From positions 1-10,617 of the forward strand of contig JAAEZV010000030.1 in assembly GCA_018222695.1 (NCBI GenBank): DNA of 10,617 nt. Direction: 5' to 3'. A program made the position numbers and the translations under genes. The notes beneath the pieces were generated by a model, which searched no databases, was not told where the DNA came from, and saw only the letters and a program-made list of their open reading frames with translations. The stretch is from Gammaproteobacteria bacterium. GTDB lineage: Bacteria > Pseudomonadota > Gammaproteobacteria > Pseudomonadales > Halieaceae. Positions 1 to 7,084 of the stretch are shown here, in pieces (within the stretch, counting starts at the first letter, position 1; every line of letters starts with the position of its first letter).

Positions 1-161
1 CTATGGATGCGATGGCGCAGGAGCATGACCATCTGCGGACGCTGATCGCCGCGGCTGATGGCGACGCGGTAGAAACCTTCTTTGCCCGGTGCAGGGACGT
101 GCGGCGCAAGCACGATGACATTCTGAACCCCCTTAACCCCCAGTCGGAGCAGACGGACTGA
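1..161 (+). CDS. tyrA: Prephenate dehydrogenase, C-terminal end (partial)
   Basis: Only the last 52 codons are inside the window; the reading frame is entered at base 3 and ends at the TGA at 159-161. The visible tail is helical and charged, with the pattern DHLRTLIAAADGDAV, then FFARCRDVRRKHDD, and resembles the C-terminal helix region of TyrA-type prephenate dehydrogenases, which oxidatively decarboxylate prephenate to 4-hydroxyphenylpyruvate for tyrosine synthesis. The call rests mainly on context: aroA follows with a one-base overlap (TGATG), and tyrA directly precedes, or is fused to, aroA in Pseudomonas-type genomes. The catalytic domain lies outside the window, so no active-site residue can be checked. 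The in-frame ATG at base 3 is almost certainly internal. Confidence 0.72.
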   Translation, partial: MDAMAQEHDHLRTLIAAADGDAVETFFARCRDVRRKHDDILNPLNPQSEQTD

Positions 162-1462
162 TGCATTTTTATCTCGACCCGGGTGGCTCGCTCACGGGCC
201 GCATTCGCGTCCCGGGAGATAAGTCGATGTCGCATCGGGCCATCATGCTGGGGTCAATTGCCGAGGGTCGCACCACCGTGAGTGGCTTTCTGGAGGGTGA
301 GGACGCGTTGGCCACACTGTCAGCTTTTCGGGAGATGGGTGTGGACATTACGGATCCGCAATCGGGTCGACTAACGATCGACGGCGTCGGTCTTCTTGGT
401 CTGACAGTGCCCACACGGGTCATGGATGTCGGTAATTCAGGCACCAGCATCCGGTTGATGGCGGGCTTGCTTGCCGGGCAGTCCTTCGACAGCATCCTGA
501 CGGGTGACGAGTCGTTGCTGCGTCGTCCCATGGCCAGGGTGATTACCCCGTTGTCGCAAATGGGGGCGCTCATCAGTTCACATGAGGGCTGCCCGCCTCT
601 GGAAATTCAGGGAGGCCGTGCGCTGGGCGGCATTCATTACGATATGCCGGTAGCCAGCGCGCAGGTGAAGTCCAGTGTTTTACTGGCGGGTTTGTTTGCC
701 GATGGCCGCACCAGCGTGACTGAGCCGGCCCCCACTCGGGATCACACCGAGCGCATGCTGACCGGCTTTGGCTATGCCGTAGATCGTGATCAGGGCGTGA
801 TCAGTCTGGAGGGCGGGGGCTCGCTCAAGGGCACAGACATCGATATCCCCGCCGACATTTCATCCGCCGCCTTTTTTCTGGTGGGTGCTTCGATTGCGCC
901 GGGTTCAGATCTCACACTGGAACACGTGGGCATTAACCCCACCCGCGACGGGGTCATCACCATTTTGCGCGCCATGGGCGCCAACATCGAAGTTCTGAAC
1001 GAGCGACTCGTTGGGGGCGAGCCGGTCGCCGATCTTCGTGTTCGATATGCACCGCTGAAAGGAATCGAGATTCCTGTCGAGGCGGTACCGCTTGCGATTG
1101 ACGAATTACCTGCTGTGCTGATTGCCGCTGCCTGTGCCGACGGTGTCACCGTGCTGCAGGGCGCCGAGGAATTGCGGGTGAAGGAGAGTGATCGCATCGC
1201 CAGTATGGCTGAAGGACTGTCGCAGCTGGGTATCGATAATACCGTTCAACCTGACGGGATCGAGGTGGTGGGCGGAGACATGTCGGGAGGCGTGATCACC
1301 ACCCATCACGATCACCGCATCGCCATGAGCTTTTCTATGGCGGCGCTCAGAGCGTCCGACCGCATTAAGGTGAGTGACTGTGCCCATGTGGCAACCTCCT
1401 TTCCCGGTTTTGCCGACCTCGGATTGCAAACGGGCTTGCGCCTAGAGGTGGCCGACGAATGA
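161..1462 (+). CDS. aroA: 3-phosphoshikimate 1-carboxyvinyltransferase (EPSP synthase)
   Basis: This cytoplasmic enzyme joins shikimate-3-phosphate and phosphoenolpyruvate to give EPSP, the sixth step of the shikimate pathway. The 433-residue length is normal. Visible motifs are VPGDKSMSHR (17-26, with Lys21), GNSGTSIRL (91-99), RPMARV (122-127), SAQVK (166-170), RDHTER (193-198), NPTR (259-262), an AIDELP segment with the probable catalytic Asp314, LRVKESDR (338-345, with Glu342) and HHDHRIAMS (382-390). The motifs RDHTE, GDKS, SAQVK and NPTR match the published signature of class II EPSP synthases. Gly94 occupies the position of E. coli Gly96, whereas the CP4 enzyme has Ala there. The ATG overlaps the tyrA stop by one base, and the gene's own stop overlaps the cmk start by four bases (ATGA), so translational coupling is likely on both sides. 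Confidence 0.97.
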   Translation: MHFYLDPGGSLTGRIRVPGDKSMSHRAIMLGSIAEGRTTVSGFLEGEDALATLSAFREMGVDITDPQSGRLTIDGVGLLGLTVPTRVMDVGNSGTSIRLMAGLLAGQSFDSILTGDESLLRRPMARVITPLSQMGALISSHEGCPPLEIQGGRALGGIHYDMPVASAQVKSSVLLAGLFADGRTSVTEPAPTRDHTERMLTGFGYAVDRDQGVISLEGGGSLKGTDIDIPADISSAAFFLVGASIAPGSDLTLEHVGINPTRDGVITILRAMGANIEVLNERLVGGEPVADLRVRYAPLKGIEIPVEAVPLAIDELPAVLIAAACADGVTVLQGAEELRVKESDRIASMAEGLSQLGIDNTVQPDGIEVVGGDMSGGVITTHHDHRIAMSFSMAALRASDRIKVSDCAHVATSFPGFADLGLQTGLRLEVADE

Positions 1463-2136
1463 CTGGCACCGCGCCGGTGATTTGTATCGATGGTCCAAGC
1501 GGTGCGGGAAAGGGCACGCTCAGTCAGCATCTCGCCGCTGAATTGGGCTGGCATCTGCTGGATAGCGGTGCGCTGTATCGCGTAGTGGGTTTTGCCGGTC
1601 GGCTCGCATCCGTCTCGCTGGAGGACAGCGACGCTGTTGCCGGGATTGCGAGATCCCTTGATGTCGATTTTCGACCCACCTCTGACGGCGTTTCGGTGTG
1701 GCTAGCGGGTGAGGATGTCACAGTGCACCTCCGCACGGAGGAGGGAGGCCGGGATGCCTCGACGGTGGCGGCATTACCCCCGGTGCGTGAAGCGCTCCTG
1801 TTGAGGCAGCAGGAACTGGCCAGGCCGCCCGGGTTGATTGCCGACGGCCGGGACATGGGTACGGTCGTTTTCCCACAGGCGCCGCTGAAAATCTTCCTGA
1901 CTGCCAGCGCTGAGGCGCGCGCCGAGCGCCGTTTCCATCAGTTGCAGGGCATGGGGGAGAGTGTTAGTCTCGCGCGCCTTCTGACTGACATAGAGCAGCG
2001 AGACGCCCGGGATCAGTCCCGTATCGTGTCTCCACTTGTGCCGGCAGAGGACGCCATCGTTATAGACAGCACCGCGCTGTCCGCTGACGAGGTGTTGCAG
2101 GCAGCGCGCGACTTGGCAGCTGCCCGCGATTTATAG
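1459..2136 (+). CDS. cmk: Cytidylate kinase
   Basis: This enzyme phosphorylates CMP and dCMP to the diphosphates with ATP, recycling pyrimidine nucleotides in the cytoplasm. The 225-residue protein shows the P-loop GPSGAGKGT (12-20), the nucleotide-binding motif DSGALYR (35-41), DGRDMGTVVFP (129-139) and the lid arginines in RDARDQSR (181-188), all characteristic of bacterial CMP kinases. The length fits the long (Cmk type I) form carrying the CMP-specific insert. The start is set by the ATGA overlap with aroA. The order aroA-cmk-rpsA is widely conserved in Gammaproteobacteria. In E. coli part of rpsA transcription begins within or near cmk; I did not find a convincing promoter for that here. 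Confidence 0.97.
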   Translation: MTGTAPVICIDGPSGAGKGTLSQHLAAELGWHLLDSGALYRVVGFAGRLASVSLEDSDAVAGIARSLDVDFRPTSDGVSVWLAGEDVTVHLRTEEGGRDASTVAALPPVREALLLRQQELARPPGLIADGRDMGTVVFPQAPLKIFLTASAEARAERRFHQLQGMGESVSLARLLTDIEQRDARDQSRIVSPLVPAEDAIVIDSTALSADEVLQAARDLAAARDL

Positions 2137-2247
2137 AGCGACGCATCGGAGTCACGGCTGGACCCCGCCGAAGCGTCAAGACCATAAACCCGGCTGGGTC
2201 TTGAAGCCGGCAGGAGTGATTTCACTCCGCAATCCAGGAATAGCATC
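2137..2247 (+). promoter_or_regulatory. Structured 5' leader of rpsA, possible S1 autoregulatory element
   Basis: This 111-base gap can form three successive hairpins. The first has an outer stem 2140-2144 with 2173-2177 (GACGC/GCGTC) and an inner stem 2155-2158 with 2167-2170 (CGGC/GCCG), closing on a loop that contains GGA. The second is an eight-base-pair stem, 2176-2183 with 2197-2204 (TCAAGACC/GGTCTTGA), sharing two bases with the first. The third is 2213-2218 with 2223-2228 (GGAGTG/CACTCC), just ahead of the AGGA ribosome binding site at 2236-2239, which is 8 bases from the ATG. In E. coli the rpsA leader folds into consecutive hairpins through which S1 represses its own translation. 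Equivalence here is inferred from position and fold only. No T-run follows any stem, so these are not terminators. Confidence 0.5.
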
Positions 2248-3921
2248 ATGAGCGAATCCTTCGCTGAACTCTTTGAAGAAAGCCTCCAAACCGTCGATAT
2301 GGAACCCGGATCAATTGTCACAGGTGTCGTGATCGATATCGATAACGAGTGGGTAACCGTCCACGCCGGTTTGAAGTCAGAAGGGGTGATTCCCCTCGAT
2401 CAATTTACCAATGCCAACGGTGAGTGCAGTCTCAGCGTGGGTGATGAAGTACAGGTGGCTCTGGAGACCGTTGAAGACGGTTTTGGAGAGACCAAGCTTT
2501 CACGTGAGAAAGCCAAGCGCGCAGAAGCCTGGAAAGGCCTCGAAGCAGCACACGTCGCTGATGAAGTGGTCATGGGCGTGATCAATGGCAAGGTGAAGGG
2601 TGGCTTCACCGTTGATATCGACTCTATCCGCGCATTCTTGCCGGGCTCGCTGATCGACGTGCGTCCCATCCGAGAGACCACGCACCTTGAGGGCAAAGAG
2701 CTCGAGTTTAAAGTTATCAAGCTCGATCAGAAGCGCAACAACGTGGTCGTTTCTCGCCGCGCGGTGATGGAATCCGCCAACAGTGCGGAGCGCGAGGAGC
2801 TGCTGCAAAACTTGCAGGAAGGCCAGTCCGTGAAGGGCGTGGTCAAGAACCTGACCGACTACGGCGCGTTTGTAGACCTCGGTGGTGTCGACGGGCTGTT
2901 GCACATTACCGATATGGCCTGGAAGCGTATCAAGCACCCGAGCGAGATCGTAGAAGTTGGCCAGGAAATGGATGTCAAAATCCTCAAGTTCGATCGCGAG
3001 CGCAACCGCGTGTCGCTGGGTCTTAAGCAGCTGGGCGAGGACCCATGGGTACAGATTACCGGTCGCTACCCCGAGGGTAGTCGTGTTGTCGCCAAGGTCA
3101 CCAATCTCACCGATTACGGCTGCTTCGCGGAAATCGAAGAGGGCGTCGAAGGTCTGGTACACGTCTCCGAAATGGATTGGACCAACAAGAACGTCCACCC
3201 CTCGAAAATCGTGCAGCTCGGCGACGAGGTTGAGGTGATGGTGCTCGACATTGACGAAGAGCGTCGCCGTATTTCGCTTGGAATCAAGCAGTGCAACCAG
3301 AACCCATGGGATGCGTTTGCCGCAGATCACGCCAAGGGCGACAAGATCTCGGGCAGCATCAAGTCGATCACCGACTTCGGAATCTTTATCGGCCTCGAGG
3401 GTAACATCGACGGACTCGTTCATCTGAGTGACATCAGCTGGAACGAAACTGGTGAAGAGGCCGTGCGTAACTACAAGAAGGGTGACGAGATCGAGACCGT
3501 GATTCTGTCGATCGATCCCGAGCGTGAGCGCATTTCGCTGGGCATCAAGCAGCTCGAGGAAGACGCGTTCTCGCTCTATGTCAGCGACAACGACCGCGGC
3601 AGTCTAGTGACAGGTACTGTCACAGAAGTCGACGCCAAGGGAGCGACCATCAAGCTTTCTGATGAGGTGGACGGATATCTGAAGGCGGGAGACATCAGCG
3701 TTGATCGGGTCGATGATGCGCGCGCTGTCCTCAGTGTCGGCGATACCGTGGAAGCCAAAGTCGTGAACGTGGATCGCAAGAGCCGCGGGCTGGGGCTTTC
3801 TATCAAAGCCAAGGACATGGACGACGAGAAAGAGGCTGTTGAGTCGCTGAAAGAACAGGACGAGAGTTCTTCACCGGGCACAATTGGTGATCTGATCAAG
3901 GCAAAAATGGAAGATCAGTGA
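2248..3921 (+). CDS. rpsA: 30S ribosomal protein S1
   Basis: S1 binds mRNA on the small ribosomal subunit and helps load structured or weakly initiated transcripts. The 557-residue length equals that of the E. coli protein. Six S1 (OB-fold) repeats can be read at about 20-87, 105-171, 191-260, 276-347, 363-434 and 450-520. Repeats 3 to 5 are the most alike, with the recurring core [40 protein letters not shown] and [20 protein letters not shown], each ending in an [12 protein letters not shown] strand. The acidic and polar C-terminal tail ends in a [10 protein letters not shown] motif that is common in non-enteric gammaproteobacterial S1. The start has a clear AGGA site at 2236-2239. A strong terminator follows 18 bases after the stop. 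Confidence 0.98.
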   Translation: MSESFAELFEESLQTVDMEPGSIVTGVVIDIDNEWVTVHAGLKSEGVIPLDQFTNANGECSLSVGDEVQVALETVEDGFGETKLSREKAKRAEAWKGLEAAHVADEVVMGVINGKVKGGFTVDIDSIRAFLPGSLIDVRPIRETTHLEGKELEFKVIKLDQKRNNVVVSRRAVMESANSAEREELLQNLQEGQSVKGVVKNLTDYGAFVDLGGVDGLLHITDMAWKRIKHPSEIVEVGQEMDVKILKFDRERNRVSLGLKQLGEDPWVQITGRYPEGSRVVAKVTNLTDYGCFAEIEEGVEGLVHVSEMDWTNKNVHPSKIVQLGDEVEVMVLDIDEERRRISLGIKQCNQNPWDAFAADHAKGDKISGSIKSITDFGIFIGLEGNIDGLVHLSDISWNETGEEAVRNYKKGDEIETVILSIDPERERISLGIKQLEEDAFSLYVSDNDRGSLVTGTVTEVDAKGATIKLSDEVDGYLKAGDISVDRVDDARAVLSVGDTVEAKVVNVDRKSRGLGLSIKAKDMDDEKEAVESLKEQDESSSPGTIGDLIKAKMEDQ

Positions 3922-3939
3922 TCTCTTTAGGGTAATGCG

Positions 3940-3967
3940 AGGCCGGCTTAATGCCGGCCTTTTTTTT
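3940..3967 (+). terminator. Rho-independent terminator after rpsA
   Basis: A perfect eight-base-pair, GC-rich stem (AGGCCGGC at 3940-3947 with GCCGGCCT at 3953-3960) encloses a five-base TTAAT loop. It runs straight into eight T residues (3960-3967). This is a textbook intrinsic terminator, 18 bases past the rpsA stop codon, and it separates the aroA-cmk-rpsA block from the ihfB block. Confidence 0.95.
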
Positions 3968-4019
3968 GCCGTGACCAAATGACGGGAATGCCTGTATAAA
4001 CCCATTTAAAATGAATAAC

Positions 4020-4048
4020 TTGCCAATGCTTGAGGCCTCGGCCAAAAT
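4020..4048 (+). promoter_or_regulatory. Candidate sigma-70 promoter for ihfB
   Basis: Because a strong terminator lies just upstream, ihfB needs its own promoter somewhere in 3968-4074. The best pair I see is TTGCCA at 4020-4025 as -35 and CAAAAT at 4043-4048 as -10, with a 17-base spacer. The -10 box matches only four of six consensus bases, so this is a weak call. The surrounding stretch 3995-4017 is clearly AT-rich compared with the coding DNA, as expected near a promoter. Confidence 0.3.
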
Positions 4049-4074
4049 GCTCATAGCGAATAAAGGGTGACAGC

Positions 4075-4371
4075 ATGACGCGGAGCGAATTGATTGACTT
4101 GATGGCCGACGGTCAGAGCCAGTTGAGCGCAAAAGACGTTGAGCTGGCGGTTAAATTGCTGATTGACCACATGGCGGAGACGCTGTCCTCCGGTGAGCGG
4201 ATTGAGATCAGAGGTTTTGGCAGTTTCTCTCTGCACTATCGTGAGCCTCGCCAGGGTCGCAATCCCCGAACCGGCGATACCGTGGCGTTGCGCGGTAAGC
4301 ATGTGCCGCACTTCAAGCCTGGGAAAGAGTTGCGCGACCGGGTTAATCGGGCAGTCAAGTCCGGCTTCTGA
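4075..4371 (+). CDS. ihfB: Integration host factor subunit beta
   Basis: IHF-beta pairs with IHF-alpha to form a sequence-specific DNA-bending protein that shapes the nucleoid and assists transcription, replication and recombination. The 98-residue protein is the normal size for the HU/IHF family. It begins with the helical dimerisation region ([20 protein letters not shown]) and carries the family signature from [12 protein letters not shown] (48-58) to GRNPRTG (61-67). Within the beta arm, Pro64 is the residue that intercalates into DNA. The IHF-beta assignment, rather than HU, is supported by the [15 protein letters not shown] wording and by its place after rpsA, which is conserved. An AGGG-containing site at 4064-4067 precedes the ATG. 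The gene lies two bases upstream of lapA. Confidence 0.96.
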   Translation: MTRSELIDLMADGQSQLSAKDVELAVKLLIDHMAETLSSGERIEIRGFGSFSLHYREPRQGRNPRTGDTVALRGKHVPHFKPGKELRDRVNRAVKSGF

Positions 4372-4373
4372 CT

Positions 4374-4670
4374 ATGCGATGGTTGAGACAGGGGCTGACG
4401 CTGCTGCTTGCGGTTGGCGCTGTTGCGGCCGGCGGACTGTTTTCGCTTCAGAACACCGAAGAAATTCCCGTCGATCTCATCTTAGTGAAACTTCCTGCAC
4501 AACCCGTCGCGATATGGATCCTGGCGGCATTGGCCGTCGGCGTCGTCATAGGTTTGGGTACGGGGTCGCTGCTGGCACTGAGGCGCTCTGCAACGATCCG
4601 CCGACTGCGCAAACAGCGAGATCGCCTGCTTGCTGCGGCTGAGAAAGGAAGCGGGCTTGATTCTCAATAA
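4374..4670 (+). CDS. lapA: LapA family inner-membrane protein (DUF1049/YciS-like)
   Basis: This 98-residue protein has two predicted membrane helices, about 5-24 and 44-68. They are separated by a short loop bearing the family hallmark SLQNTEEIPVDLI (24-36). A basic C-terminal helix (RRSATIRRLRKQRDRLLAAAE) probably lies in the cytoplasm. This layout is typical of LapA (YciS), a small partner of LapB in the inner membrane that is linked to lipopolysaccharide assembly; its biochemical activity is not established. It starts two bases after the ihfB stop and its 3' end overlaps the proposed lapB start by 14 bases, so ihfB-lapA-lapB very probably share a transcript. Confidence 0.9.
   Translation: MRWLRQGLTLLLAVGAVAAGGLFSLQNTEEIPVDLILVKLPAQPVAIWILAALAVGVVIGLGTGSLLALRRSATIRRLRKQRDRLLAAAEKGSGLDSQ
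4646..4659 (+). promoter_or_regulatory. Ribosome binding site fixing the lapB TTG start
   Basis: AGGA at 4646-4649 lies seven bases before the in-frame TTG at 4657-4659, inside the end of lapA. The other upstream in-frame start, TTG at 4630, has no comparable site, and starting there would add a charged nonapeptide before the membrane anchor. This favours initiation at 4657. Confidence 0.65.
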
Positions 4671-5853
4671 CGCACTGCTCTTGGTGCTGCTCGTGCTGGC
4701 GGTTGCCGCAGGGTGGACGCTGGGTCGAGGTGGATTGCGTATGGACGGTGCCGATCGGGCACAGCTCCCTTCGCAGTATTATCGGGGCTTTAATTTTCTG
4801 CTGGACGGCGAAGAAGATGATGCGGTCGACGCCTTCACCGAGGCGCTGGCGGTAAACGAAGACACACTTGATACACATATCGCACTGGGCAGTGTGTTGC
4901 GCAAGCGAGGTGAGGTCGACCGGGCGATCAGAATTCACCAAAATCTGCTTAAGCGACCGCAGCTGACAGCGGTGCAGTTGCACCAATCCCACCTGGAGTT
5001 AGCCAGAGACTTTATTGCAGCGGGCCTTTACGACCGCGCTGAGCAGCTGCTATCAGATCTAGCCGTGCAATCGACGGAATTCAGTGTGACAGCGCAGCGG
5101 CATTTGCTGGATGTTCATGAAGCCCAGCGAGACTGGCTTGCTGCGACAGAGATTGCCGACCAGCTTATTGCACAAGCTGAGGAAGGCGGGCAGTCGGCGA
5201 CTGCTCAGGGCCAACCCGCTCAGCAGCTGAGGGGGCATTACCTCTGTGAGCAGGCGGATGCCGCCTTGGAGTCCGGCGACGATGCGACTGCGGGCGAGTT
5301 CTATGAAGCCGCGCTGAGAGATCAGAATCAGGACCTTCGTGCGCGGATGGGTTTGGCCAGGCTGTGCCTCTCAGCGGGAGATTCTGAGGCTGCGTTGGCG
5401 CACTTCAGGATGATCATGGGAAGCGGGCGCAACTGCACCCCCGAGCTGCTCGCACTACTCAGTGATATTTGTGCTGCTCAGGATGGCGGGTCCCAGTATC
5501 TCGCGGCGTTGGAAGAGTATTACGCTCTCCAATCCTCCTCCTTGTTGGCGCTGGCACTCGCCGGCGAACTGGAAAAGCAGCGAGGTCGAGCCGCAGCCGA
5601 GGCCTTCCTGCGCAAGACATTGACGACTCATCCGTCTGTCTCCGTTGCCGCATCATTGGTATTACAGGGGCTGCAGTCCGATACCTCGCTGCCCGAGCGT
5701 GAGGTGTTTGATCGGCTCACCAGTGCCGCAGAGGGTTATCAATGCGGTCACTGTGGGTTCACGGGCAAGGCCCGTCACTGGCGCTGCCCCGGTTGTCGCC
5801 ATTGGGATTCCATTCACTACCGCGGTGGCGCACTGGAGCAATCCCATGGCTGA
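4657..5853 (+). CDS. lapB: Lipopolysaccharide assembly protein LapB (TPR and rubredoxin-like)
   Basis: LapB (YciM) is an inner-membrane-anchored adaptor that, in E. coli, promotes FtsH-dependent degradation of LpxC and so balances lipopolysaccharide against phospholipid synthesis. From the TTG start the protein has 398 residues, close to the 389 of E. coli. It has an N-terminal membrane helix (about 5-22, ending in GWTLGRGG). A run of tetratricopeptide repeats follows over roughly 40-350, including the conserved [14 protein letters not shown] (85-98) and [17 protein letters not shown] (116-132). The C-terminal rubredoxin-like zinc knuckle has Cys363, Cys366, Cys377 and Cys380. All four metal ligands are present. 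The segment 172-192, rich in Gln, Gly and Ala, looks like a linker insertion. The stop overlaps the pyrF start by eight bases. Confidence 0.93.
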   Translation: MILNNALLLVLLVLAVAAGWTLGRGGLRMDGADRAQLPSQYYRGFNFLLDGEEDDAVDAFTEALAVNEDTLDTHIALGSVLRKRGEVDRAIRIHQNLLKRPQLTAVQLHQSHLELARDFIAAGLYDRAEQLLSDLAVQSTEFSVTAQRHLLDVHEAQRDWLAATEIADQLIAQAEEGGQSATAQGQPAQQLRGHYLCEQADAALESGDDATAGEFYEAALRDQNQDLRARMGLARLCLSAGDSEAALAHFRMIMGSGRNCTPELLALLSDICAAQDGGSQYLAALEEYYALQSSSLLALALAGELEKQRGRAAAEAFLRKTLTTHPSVSVAASLVLQGLQSDTSLPEREVFDRLTSAAEGYQCGHCGFTGKARHWRCPGCRHWDSIHYRGGALEQSHG

Positions 5854-6559
5854 TGCGGGCAGTAATTTGATCGTTGCCCTCGACTACGATTCTGCGGAGG
5901 CCGCCTTGGATTTGGCGAAGCGGCTCGATCCGGCCACAGTGCGCCTCAAGGTCGGCAAGCAGCTGTTTACGCTTGCAGGGCCCGACATGGTGCGCTCACT
6001 GCAGAATCTGGGTTTCGATATTTTCCTTGATCTGAAATTTCACGATATTCCGACTACGGTCGCCAAGGCGGTCAAGGCGGCTGCTGAGTTGGGTGTGTGG
6101 ATGGTCAATGTCCATGCGTCAGGTGGATCAAGAATGATGCGTGCAGCGAGAGAGGCGCTGAACGACTTATCTCGCCCCCCTCTGCTGGTCGGGGTGACTG
6201 TGCTGACCAGCATGGACCGGGATGATCTGGCTGAGCTCGGCTGCGATGACGAACCCATCGATCGCGTTTGCCAGTTGGCAGCGCTGGCAGAGTCGGCCGG
6301 ACTTGATGGTGTAGTCTGCTCAGCCGCCGAGGCAACCGTACTCTCGACCAGGCAGCGCGACGGGTTTTTACTGGTGACGCCCGGTATCCGTCTGGCCGGC
6401 GACGAAGCGGGTGACCAGCGCCGTATCGTGACCCCCGAGCGCGCGGTAGCGGGCGGTGCGACGCATTTGGTCGTAGGACGGTCTATCACGGGCTCTGATG
6501 ACCCAGCAAAAACCGCAGCAGATATCCGCGCCTCGCTGGATGCATACGCCAGTGGCTAG
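5846..6559 (+). CDS. pyrF: Orotidine 5'-phosphate decarboxylase
   Basis: This enzyme decarboxylates OMP to UMP, the last step of de novo UMP synthesis. From the ATG at 5846 the protein has 237 residues, normal for the short bacterial form. Visible motifs are the opening strand LIVALDYDS with Asp13, KVGKQLF (35-41), the catalytic LDLKFHDIP block (61-69: Asp62, Lys64, Asp67), TPGIR (178-182) and the phosphate-binding VVGRSIT (209-215). The frame stays open upstream to 5645, but that stretch overlaps lapB and is out of family. The chosen ATG has GGAG at 5835-5838, seven bases away, and begins exactly where homologues begin. The lapB-pyrF order is also found in E. coli. Confidence 0.96.
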   Translation: MADAGSNLIVALDYDSAEAALDLAKRLDPATVRLKVGKQLFTLAGPDMVRSLQNLGFDIFLDLKFHDIPTTVAKAVKAAAELGVWMVNVHASGGSRMMRAAREALNDLSRPPLLVGVTVLTSMDRDDLAELGCDDEPIDRVCQLAALAESAGLDGVVCSAAEATVLSTRQRDGFLLVTPGIRLAGDEAGDQRRIVTPERAVAGGATHLVVGRSITGSDDPAKTAADIRASLDAYASG

Positions 6560-6718
6560 TTTGCTGGGTGCCTGTGGAAACCCGCGGTGGGCCGCCATGG
6601 TTTTCGCCCAAAGGAGATGCTCAGCGTTCAGTGATCTGTCTCGACCGCACGGCGCGACCCATAGTTGATCAGAGCCCACTCACGTGGGGATCTGCAATTG
6701 ACTGATGGAGAAAACACC
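6560..6718 (+). other. Intergenic stretch between pyrF and comEA with small palindromes
   Basis: No gene is supported here. There is a short stem at 6584-6595 (GCGG/CCGC around TGGG), with TTTT at 6601-6604 a few bases later; it is too weak to call a terminator. A better palindrome lies at 6675-6688 (CCCAC, TCAC loop, GTGGG). It is flanked by GATC at 6667-6670 and 6689-6692, so the imperfect hairpin can extend over 6667-6692, about 27 bases ahead of the comEA start. I could not find a convincing sigma-70 promoter. This is the longest gap in the window and a natural place for a transcript boundary. Confidence 0.4.
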
Positions 6719-7063
6719 ATGAATTCACCGCTCATAACACCCACACTGAATACCGCCAACAGACTCACTCATGCCCGCGCGGGAAGACAGTTTGGATTGG
6801 CGGCGAAAATGCTGGCGATCTGTACTTTGTTACTGGGTTTGAGTCCCTTTGCCAGCTGGGCATCAGCGCCCGTTAATATCAACCTCGCCAGCGCCGAAGT
6901 ATTGGCAGAGAGCTTGCAGGGCGTGGGTCTCGCGAAGGCGCATCGCATCGTCGAGTACCGGGAGGCGCATGGCCCGTTCGAGCACATTGATGAGCTGGCG
7001 GCAGTGCAGGGCATTGGGTCCGCGACAGTGGAGAAGAACCGCAGTGTCATCCGGCTTCAATAA
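6719..7063 (+). CDS. comEA: ComEA-like secreted helix-hairpin-helix DNA-binding protein
   Basis: The 114-residue protein starts at the ATG with GGAG at 6707-6710, eight bases upstream. It has a long basic N-region, a hydrophobic core at about 31-45 (MLAICTLLLG onward) and a likely signal peptidase site after ASA (48-50), so export to the periplasm is expected. The mature part is a single ComEA-type domain: VNINLASAEVLAESLQGVG (52-70), a first hairpin at 68-77, GPFEHIDEL (85-93) and a second hairpin GIGSATVEK (98-106). Such proteins bind double-stranded DNA non-specifically; ComEA proper pulls DNA into the periplasm during natural transformation. Short single-domain versions are common in Gammaproteobacteria, and not all have proven competence roles. 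An internal Met31 would give a more usual signal peptide but lacks a ribosome binding site. Confidence 0.85.
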   Translation: MNSPLITPTLNTANRLTHARAGRQFGLAAKMLAICTLLLGLSPFASWASAPVNINLASAEVLAESLQGVGLAKAHRIVEYREAHGPFEHIDELAAVQGIGSATVEKNRSVIRLQ

Positions 7064-7084
7064 CGCCAACTGGAGCTGTGCGCC

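Noticed and set aside
2500..3423. Long open frame of 307 codons on the minus strand, antisense to rpsA
   Set aside because: It lies wholly inside a certain S1 gene. Its protein has no recognisable domain and is best explained by the strong codon bias of rpsA leaving the opposite strand open.
3995..4000. TATAAA as a -10 box for ihfB
   Set aside because: No acceptable -35 hexamer lies at 16-18 bases upstream; the region at -35 spacing reads TGACCA and borders the rpsA terminator.
4163..4642. Open frame of 159 codons across ihfB and lapA
   Set aside because: It is out of frame with two well-recognised genes and its composition looks like a shadow translation.
5645..5845. Upstream extension of the pyrF frame by 67 codons
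   Set aside because: It overlaps the lapB coding region, matches no part of the decarboxylase family, and the ATG at 5846 has a good ribosome binding site and the family-typical N-terminus.
6598..6669. Possible 23-codon ORF in the pyrF-comEA gap (MVFAQRRCSAFSD...)
   Set aside because: No ribosome binding site and no recognisable similarity or composition; likely chance.
6665..6718. Upstream TTG start for comEA at 6665
   Set aside because: It would place 18 odd residues before the signal peptide and run through the palindrome; the ATG at 6719 has a well-spaced GGAG.
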